Shown in pieces: positions 59,672-64,000 of a stretch of DNA of 64,000 nt. Positions within the stretch are counted from its first letter, which is position 1. Each line of letters starts with the position of its first letter. A program made the position numbers and the translations under genes. The notes beneath the pieces were generated by a model that was given only the letters and a program-made list of their open reading frames with translations, ran no database searches and had not been told where the DNA came from. This DNA is from Marinobacter persicus (GTDB taxonomy: Bacteria; Pseudomonadota; Gammaproteobacteria; Pseudomonadales; Oleiphilaceae). The stretch lies in contig NZ_FOSC01000001.1 in NCBI RefSeq assembly GCF_900114155.1, positions 357,550-421,549 of the forward strand, read 5' to 3'.

Positions 59672-61665
59672 GCGCGGACCTCGCGCGTCGGCCCCGTCGA
59701 TTCCCCGTTAGCGGCGACTGCACGGCGACGACGGTAGCGGCGGTCTGCCACGGCGAGGACGCCCCCGAAAGCCATCAACAGCGCACCCAGCCATAGCCAG
59801 CGTATGAAGGGCTTGACCTGTATGCGCATTGCCCAGCTACCGTCGTCCAGCTCCTCACCCATGGCCACATAAAGGTCCCGAAGCAGGCCAGGATGCAGCG
59901 CGACATCGGTCATCGGCTGCCCTCGGGCAATGTACAGGCGCTTCTCCGGGTACAGGGTGGTGACAATCCGGCCTTCACGGGCAACCTCGATGGTCGCCGT
60001 ATCGGCGAGGAAGTTGGGCCCCCGACGCTCGCCCAGTTCGGTCAGCGTAAAATCGTACCCGCCCAGATTCACCTGCTCACCGATATCAAGCCGCACATTA
60101 CGCTCCATGGCGTAGTTCGACACCATCACCACGCCCACGATGGTGACGGCCAGGCCCACGTGGCCGACCACCATGCCCCAGTATGAAGGGGTCAACTTAC
60201 GCAATCCGGACAGCGCAGAGGACGCATTGCGGACTTTATCAAACAGGTCGCGCACCAACGCCAGTACTACCCACAGGGCCGCCACCATCCCCAGCGCCAC
60301 GGCGACATTCCACTGGCCGTTGTAAAGAAACGGTATCGATATCGCAATCGCCAGTGCGGCCAAGCCCGCCCCCAGTAGTCGCCGGAACAGCTCCCGACCG
60401 GGCATCTGCTTCCAGCGTGAGACCGGCCCCAGCCCCATAAAGGCACACAGCATGACGGTCAGTGGCACGAACAGGCTATTAAAGTAAGGCGCGCCGATAC
60501 TGACCTTGCCCAGCCCGAGTGCATCCAGGATCAAGGGGTACAGGGTGCCCATCAGGACCGTGATCGTCATGATGACCAGCAAAATATTGTTGATCAGCAA
60601 CAGAGCATCCCGGGAAAGCCAGCTAAAGCCCGCATTGGCGCTCATTCGCGGCGCCCGTAGCGCAAAGATCAAAAGCGAGACGCCGACCGTTATTCCCAGC
60701 AACGCCAGAATGAAGAGCCCCCGAGATGGATCATTGGCAAAGGCATGAACCGAGGTCAGTACCCCTGAGCGCACCAGGAAGGTGCCCAGTAACGAGAGTG
60801 AGAACGTGAAAATCGCCAGCAGTGCCGTCCAGCTCTTGAACGTGCCGCGTTTTTCCGTGACCGCCAGTGAATGTATCAGCGCTGTCCCGCTCAGCCAGGG
60901 CAGGAGCGATGCATTTTCCACCGGATCCCAGAACCACCAGCCGCCCCAACCCAGCTCATAGTAGGCCCACCAGCTACCCAGAGCGATGCCGAGGGTCAGA
61001 AAGGCCCAGGCAATGTTGGTCCACGGCCGAACCCAGCGCGTCCAGGCCGCATCGAGACGCCCTTCGATCAGCGCAGCGATGGCAAAAGCAAAGACCACTG
61101 AAAAACCCACATAGCCCATGTAAAGCATCGGCGGATGGATGATCAGGCCAACATCCTGCAACAACGGATTCAGATCGGCACCGTCGGCTGGCATGCCCGG
61201 CAACAGGCGATCAAAGGGACTGGACGTAACGACGATGAAAAGCAGGAACCCTGCGCTGACGACACCCAGAACTCCCAGAACCCGTGCCAGCATATCCCGT
61301 GGCAACTGGCGGGAAAACAGACTGACGGCAAAGCCCCAGCCACTGAGAATCAGACTCCATAACAGCACCGAGCCTTCATGAGAGCCCCAGACGGCGGTGA
61401 ACTTGTAGTACCAGGGCAGCATCGAGTTGGAATTACGGGCCACATAATCCACGCTGAAATCATCCAGAAGAAAACTGGCGGTCAGGCTGGCATAAGAAAC
61501 CAGTAGAAAAACAAATTGCCCCCATGCCATGGGCTCTGCAAATGCCATCCACAACGGGCGCCGGGTGGCGGCTCCCAGCAAGGGCACGGTCGCCTGAAGC
61601 AGCGACAGGCAAAGTGCAATCAATAACGCGAAGAGACCAACTTCAGGGATTGTCAGGGTAAGCAT
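59668..61665 (-). CDS. ccmF: Haem lyase subunit CcmF
   Basis: 665 residues from the ATG at 61665, giving MLTLTIPEVGLFALLIALCL as in known CcmF; the frame is open to 61752 but without a better start. About 14-15 membrane segments. The haem-binding tryptophan-rich motif WGGWWFWDPVENASLLPWLS at about 232-251 is diagnostic, with flanking histidines (IHPPMLYMGYVGFS; LIHSLAVTEKRGT). It ligates haem to apocytochrome c with CcmH and CcmI. CcmABCDE, needed to deliver haem, are not in the window. The peroxiredoxin gene lies upstream. Confidence 0.94.
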   Translation of the reverse strand: MLTLTIPEVGLFALLIALCLSLLQATVPLLGAATRRPLWMAFAEPMAWGQFVFLLVSYASLTASFLLDDFSVDYVARNSNSMLPWYYKFTAVWGSHEGSVLLWSLILSGWGFAVSLFSRQLPRDMLARVLGVLGVVSAGFLLFIVVTSSPFDRLLPGMPADGADLNPLLQDVGLIIHPPMLYMGYVGFSVVFAFAIAALIEGRLDAAWTRWVRPWTNIAWAFLTLGIALGSWWAYYELGWGGWWFWDPVENASLLPWLSGTALIHSLAVTEKRGTFKSWTALLAIFTFSLSLLGTFLVRSGVLTSVHAFANDPSRGLFILALLGITVGVSLLIFALRAPRMSANAGFSWLSRDALLLINNILLVIMTITVLMGTLYPLILDALGLGKVSIGAPYFNSLFVPLTVMLCAFMGLGPVSRWKQMPGRELFRRLLGAGLAALAIAISIPFLYNGQWNVAVALGMVAALWVVLALVRDLFDKVRNASSALSGLRKLTPSYWGMVVGHVGLAVTIVGVVMVSNYAMERNVRLDIGEQVNLGGYDFTLTELGERRGPNFLADTATIEVAREGRIVTTLYPEKRLYIARGQPMTDVALHPGLLRDLYVAMGEELDDGSWAMRIQVKPFIRWLWLGALLMAFGGVLAVADRRYRRRRAVAANGESTGPTREVRA

Positions 61666-61773
61666 TTCGGGGCCGTGTTCGGTTGCGGGTTCGGCGATGA
61701 CCGAACCTATCGGTGAAGGTTTCTCAGGTATTGCTTCGTCAGCCAGCCACAAGGCCAGCTGACGAATTCTCTA

Positions 61774-62412
61774 TTACTTCCGACGAGGTTGGCGGGTAAC
61801 GCGCAGATACGGTGTCTGCTCATCCCATCCGTCGGGGAAGCGCTCTTTGGCCTCTTCGTTGGAGAGCGACGGAACGATGATCACATCCTCGCCATTCTTC
61901 CAGTCCACCGGCGTGGCCACTTTGTGGTTGTCGGTCAGTTGGAGCGAATCAATGACGCGCAGGATCTCGTCCAGATTGCGCCCGGTGCTGGGCGGATACG
62001 TCAGCATCAGACGGATTTTTTTCGCGGAATCGATAATGAATACCGTTCGAACAGTCACCTTGGGATCGGCTTTTGGATGGATCATTCCGTACTGGTCGGC
62101 AACCACCTGATCCTTGTCTGCCAACAGGGGAAAATTGAGCCCCTTGCCCTGGGTTTTCTCGATATCCTTCGCCCAGTCTTTATGGGAGTCGAGCGGGTCG
62201 ACGGAGACCCCGATCAGCTTCACACCGCGACTGGCGAACTCGTCCTTACGCTTGGCGAAGGCGCCGAGCTCTGTGGTACAGACAGGGGTGTAGTCGGCGG
62301 GGTGTGAAAACAGCACGGCCCAGTCGTCTCCCAGCCACTCATGAAACTGAATGTTTCCCTCGGTGGATGCGACGGTGAAATCGGGAGCGGTTTCTCCAAG
62401 TTGCAATGTCAT
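61774..62412 (-). CDS. 1-Cys peroxiredoxin (Prx6 type)
   Basis: 212 residues. The active-site block is LFSHPADYTPVCTTELGAFA at about 33-52 with peroxidatic Cys45; the C-terminal Prx6 hallmarks (GRNLDEILRVIDSLQL and TPVDWKNGEDVIIVPS) follow, and there is no resolving cysteine. It reduces peroxides in the cytosol using an external thiol. In this operon it would fit protection during metal and thiol stress, but that is inference. The gap to lspA of 99 bp is the largest in the operon and might hold an internal promoter. Confidence 0.93.
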   Translation of the reverse strand: MTLQLGETAPDFTVASTEGNIQFHEWLGDDWAVLFSHPADYTPVCTTELGAFAKRKDEFASRGVKLIGVSVDPLDSHKDWAKDIEKTQGKGLNFPLLADKDQVVADQYGMIHPKADPKVTVRTVFIIDSAKKIRLMLTYPPSTGRNLDEILRVIDSLQLTDNHKVATPVDWKNGEDVIIVPSLSNEEAKERFPDGWDEQTPYLRVTRQPRRK

Positions 62413-62511
62413 CGTTTCATTCTCCTTTGCTTTGGCTGTCGTTCTCGGTTCGTCAGTACAGACGATATCTTTAAAGTCAACTTTAAGGTCAAGGCGTTTG
62501 TCAGATGTTTT

Positions 62512-63024
62512 TTAGCCTGATCCATCGAGCTCGACGTTCGTGCCCGATTTTTCGGGTATGAAACTGACATAGAGGAAAAGCACGGTGCCCAGCACAATGG
62601 CGATATCGGAAAGGTTAAAGGCTGGCCAGTGCCAGGATTGCCAATAGACATCAAAGGAATCCACAACATAGCCACGAAATATCCGGTCAATCAGGTTGCC
62701 CACGGCACCGCCAAGAATAAGGCTGTACGCGATGGCTTCTCCCCTGCGGCGGCACTGAAGAATCAGCCCGATCAGTACAATCGAGACAACTACCGCGACT
62801 GTGATAAGAAAGTATCGCTGCCAACCTCCGCCATCGGCAAACAGGCTGAATGCGGCGCCGGTGTTCCAGACATGAACCCAGTTAAAGAACGGGGTCACCG
62901 GAATCGATTCGCCATACGCCATTGACTGCTGGACCAGCCATTTTACAACCTGATCAGACGCCGCAATCAGGCCCGAAATCGCCAGCAGGCTATACGGCAA
63001 GAGTTTTTTGGTAACGATGGACAT
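62512..63024 (-). CDS. lspA: Lipoprotein signal peptidase
   Basis: 170 residues, four membrane segments. Motifs are DQVVKWLVQQ near residue 24, NTGAAFSLFADGGGWQRYFL at about 54-73, and the catalytic pair in GNLIDRIFRGYVVDSFDVYW (Asp122) and PAFNLSDIAIVLG (Asp140). It removes signal peptides from prolipoproteins after Lgt. lspA next to a CDF/CzcD-type transporter and a MerR gene is a recurring feature of mobile heavy-metal resistance clusters. It starts 3 bp after the CDF gene stop. Confidence 0.94.
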   Translation of the reverse strand: MSIVTKKLLPYSLLAISGLIAASDQVVKWLVQQSMAYGESIPVTPFFNWVHVWNTGAAFSLFADGGGWQRYFLITVAVVVSIVLIGLILQCRRRGEAIAYSLILGGAVGNLIDRIFRGYVVDSFDVYWQSWHWPAFNLSDIAIVLGTVLFLYVSFIPEKSGTNVELDGSG

Positions 63025-63027
63025 TGT

Positions 63028-63924
63028 TTAACCCTTAAGCGCCAGGATGCGCCTGGCACCGTTGAGTACGATAATCCCCGCGATGCTGCCGATGATCAGG
63101 TCCGGATAATTGGAGCCAGTCCATGCGACCAGGGCGCCAGCGGTAATGACCCCCAGATTGATGACCACATCGTTGGCTGAGAATATCCAGCTCGCCTTCA
63201 TGTGGGCACCGCCCTCCCGATGTTTGGATATCAGCAGCAGACAGGTGGTGTTAGCGATCAATGCGATGAACGCAATCCCCATCATTGCCAGCGACTCCGG
63301 CTCACTGCCGAAGACAAAGCGCCTCACCACCTCTGCAAGTACGCCTACAGCCAGTATCAGTTGGAGTACGCCCGCGAGATGCGCCGCACGCACCTGCATT
63401 TTCACGCTGTGCCCAACCGCATACAGGGCGAGCCCATACACGGCCGCGTCGGCAAAATTGTCCAGGGATTCTGCAATCAAACCGGTGGAGTGCGCGATCA
63501 GGCCGACCGTCATTTCCACCACAAACAGGACAGCATTGATACCGAGCAACCAACGCAGGGTGCCCGACTCCTGCTCGGCCGAGATAGCCGTACCCCCGAG
63601 CGCCTTGATTGATTCAGGGTCGGCAGCGGCCGTTTCCTGAAGCGAAGCTCCCAGCCCGAGGGTCGCCAGCTTCGCGGTGATAGGCTCAGCCTCGCCATCG
63701 TGCACAACCTTCAACCGCCGATCAGACAGGTCGAAGGACAGCCCGCGAATGTCTTCAAAACCATTCAGGGCCAGTCGAATCATCCGTTCCTCCGAAGGAC
63801 AATCCATCTTCGGTACGGTATACACACTGATCCAGTTGCCGGACGCTTCAGAGGCCTCCGACCCGGCGTTACCCTCGGCGGGTGTTGCGTCGCAGCCACA
63901 GGCGCCTTCACAGGATTTACTCAT
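63028..63924 (-). CDS. CDF-type cation transporter with N-terminal metal-binding-like domain
   Basis: 298 residues from the ATG at 63924 (GGAG upstream). The N-terminus MSKSCEGACGCDATPAEGNA holds a Cys cluster; residues 30-100 form an HMA-like domain around VPKMDCPSEERMIRLALNGF. Then about six membrane segments follow (about 120-295) with the CDF motifs VEMTVGLIAHSTGLIAESLD and NFADAAVYGLALYAVGHSVK and a second site in KASWIFSANDVVINLGVITA. It is predicted to export Zn, Cd, Co, Pb or a similar divalent ion from the cytosol. First gene of the eight-gene operon, directly behind a MerR-type promoter. Confidence 0.9.
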   Translation of the reverse strand: MSKSCEGACGCDATPAEGNAGSEASEASGNWISVYTVPKMDCPSEERMIRLALNGFEDIRGLSFDLSDRRLKVVHDGEAEPITAKLATLGLGASLQETAAADPESIKALGGTAISAEQESGTLRWLLGINAVLFVVEMTVGLIAHSTGLIAESLDNFADAAVYGLALYAVGHSVKMQVRAAHLAGVLQLILAVGVLAEVVRRFVFGSEPESLAMMGIAFIALIANTTCLLLISKHREGGAHMKASWIFSANDVVINLGVITAGALVAWTGSNYPDLIIGSIAGIIVLNGARRILALKG

Positions 63925-63957
63925 GATACGGCTCCACTTGAGTATTGTCGGATTATG

Positions 63958-63988
63958 ATTTAAAACCATATAGCCACTATAAGGTCAA
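63958..63988 (-). promoter_or_regulatory. MerR-type promoter with 19 bp spacer
   Basis: On the minus strand, TTGACC (63983-63988) and TTAAAT (63958-63963) are separated by 19 bp, with an imperfect dyad, TTATAGTGGCTATAT, in the spacer. The overlong spacer and dyad resemble CadR/PbrR operators, such as TTGACTCTATAGTAACTAGA. It lies 34 bp upstream of the CDF start codon. Confidence 0.8.
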
Positions 63989-64000
63989 TAGAGCAGATAC

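Overview
The window reads as a dense, roughly 60 percent GC gammaproteobacterial chromosome segment. Gene content and neighbourhoods (Mrp antiporter with fused A/B subunit, CpxRA/CpxP, RlmJ, YbiT, EfpL, imelysin cluster, MCP, AcylCoA-DH-like orphan) best fit Marinobacter or a close marine relative; this genus call is inference from protein style, since there is no rRNA or other marker. No rRNA, tRNA, CRISPR array, plasmid origin or complete insertion sequence was seen.

Layout. 1-4.0 kb: TRAP solute-binding lipoprotein, then an rlmJ - unknown - mscS minus-strand operon. 4.1-9.5 kb: a putatively Fur-controlled iron cluster (imelysin lipoprotein, di-haem oxidoreductase, second imelysin, DUF1513 Tat/lipoprotein) opposite a tiny basic ORF. 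9.6-13.8 kb: MFS carrier, an MCP with a C-terminal sensor, and an orphan acyl-CoA dehydrogenase C-terminal-like protein. 14.2-20.0 kb: six-gene Mrp/Mnh cation/proton antiporter operon with translational coupling. 20-25.5 kb: dadA, SUI1/YciH, DUF4136, YigZ, and a Cpx-type envelope stress system with a CpxR-like box before a divergent CpxP-like gene. 25.5-49.2 kb: ordinary core genes (FemAB-like, AzlCD, SIR2, ABC-F YbiT, PpiC, Pcm, TauE, LysE, TVP38, RsuA-like, lytic transglycosylase, EfpL and others), interrupted by one truncated glycosidase-like gene.

The most striking non-coding signal is a family of four 106-115 bp elements at 26.7, 31.2, 31.9 and 44.7 kb. Each has a conserved 54-58 nt core that folds into two small hairpins with TCC-type loops. 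The core is enclosed by perfectly complementary 26-29 nt outer arms whose sequence is different in every copy. The inner hairpins also covary. All four lie directly behind stop codons, and two of them bracket the DUF1415 gene in inverted orientation. I do not recognise this family.

49.3-64.0 kb is accessory. It opens with a scar: an IS5-type transposase tail, a frameshifted fragment, and an outer-membrane efflux gene fused by deletion to the back half of a lysR gene. Next comes a TetR-controlled RND efflux pair (pump and adaptor), now without an intact outer-membrane partner beside it. A MerR regulator whose C-terminus appears replaced by the RND promoter region joins this to a metal/redox operon: CDF-type cation transporter with an N-terminal metal-binding-like domain, lspA, 1-Cys peroxiredoxin, ccmF, ccmG/dsbE, ccmH, ccmI, lgt. 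That operon has a MerR-style promoter with a 19 bp spacer at the window edge. It combines metal export, lipoprotein processing and the haem-ligation half of cytochrome c maturation without ccmABCDE.
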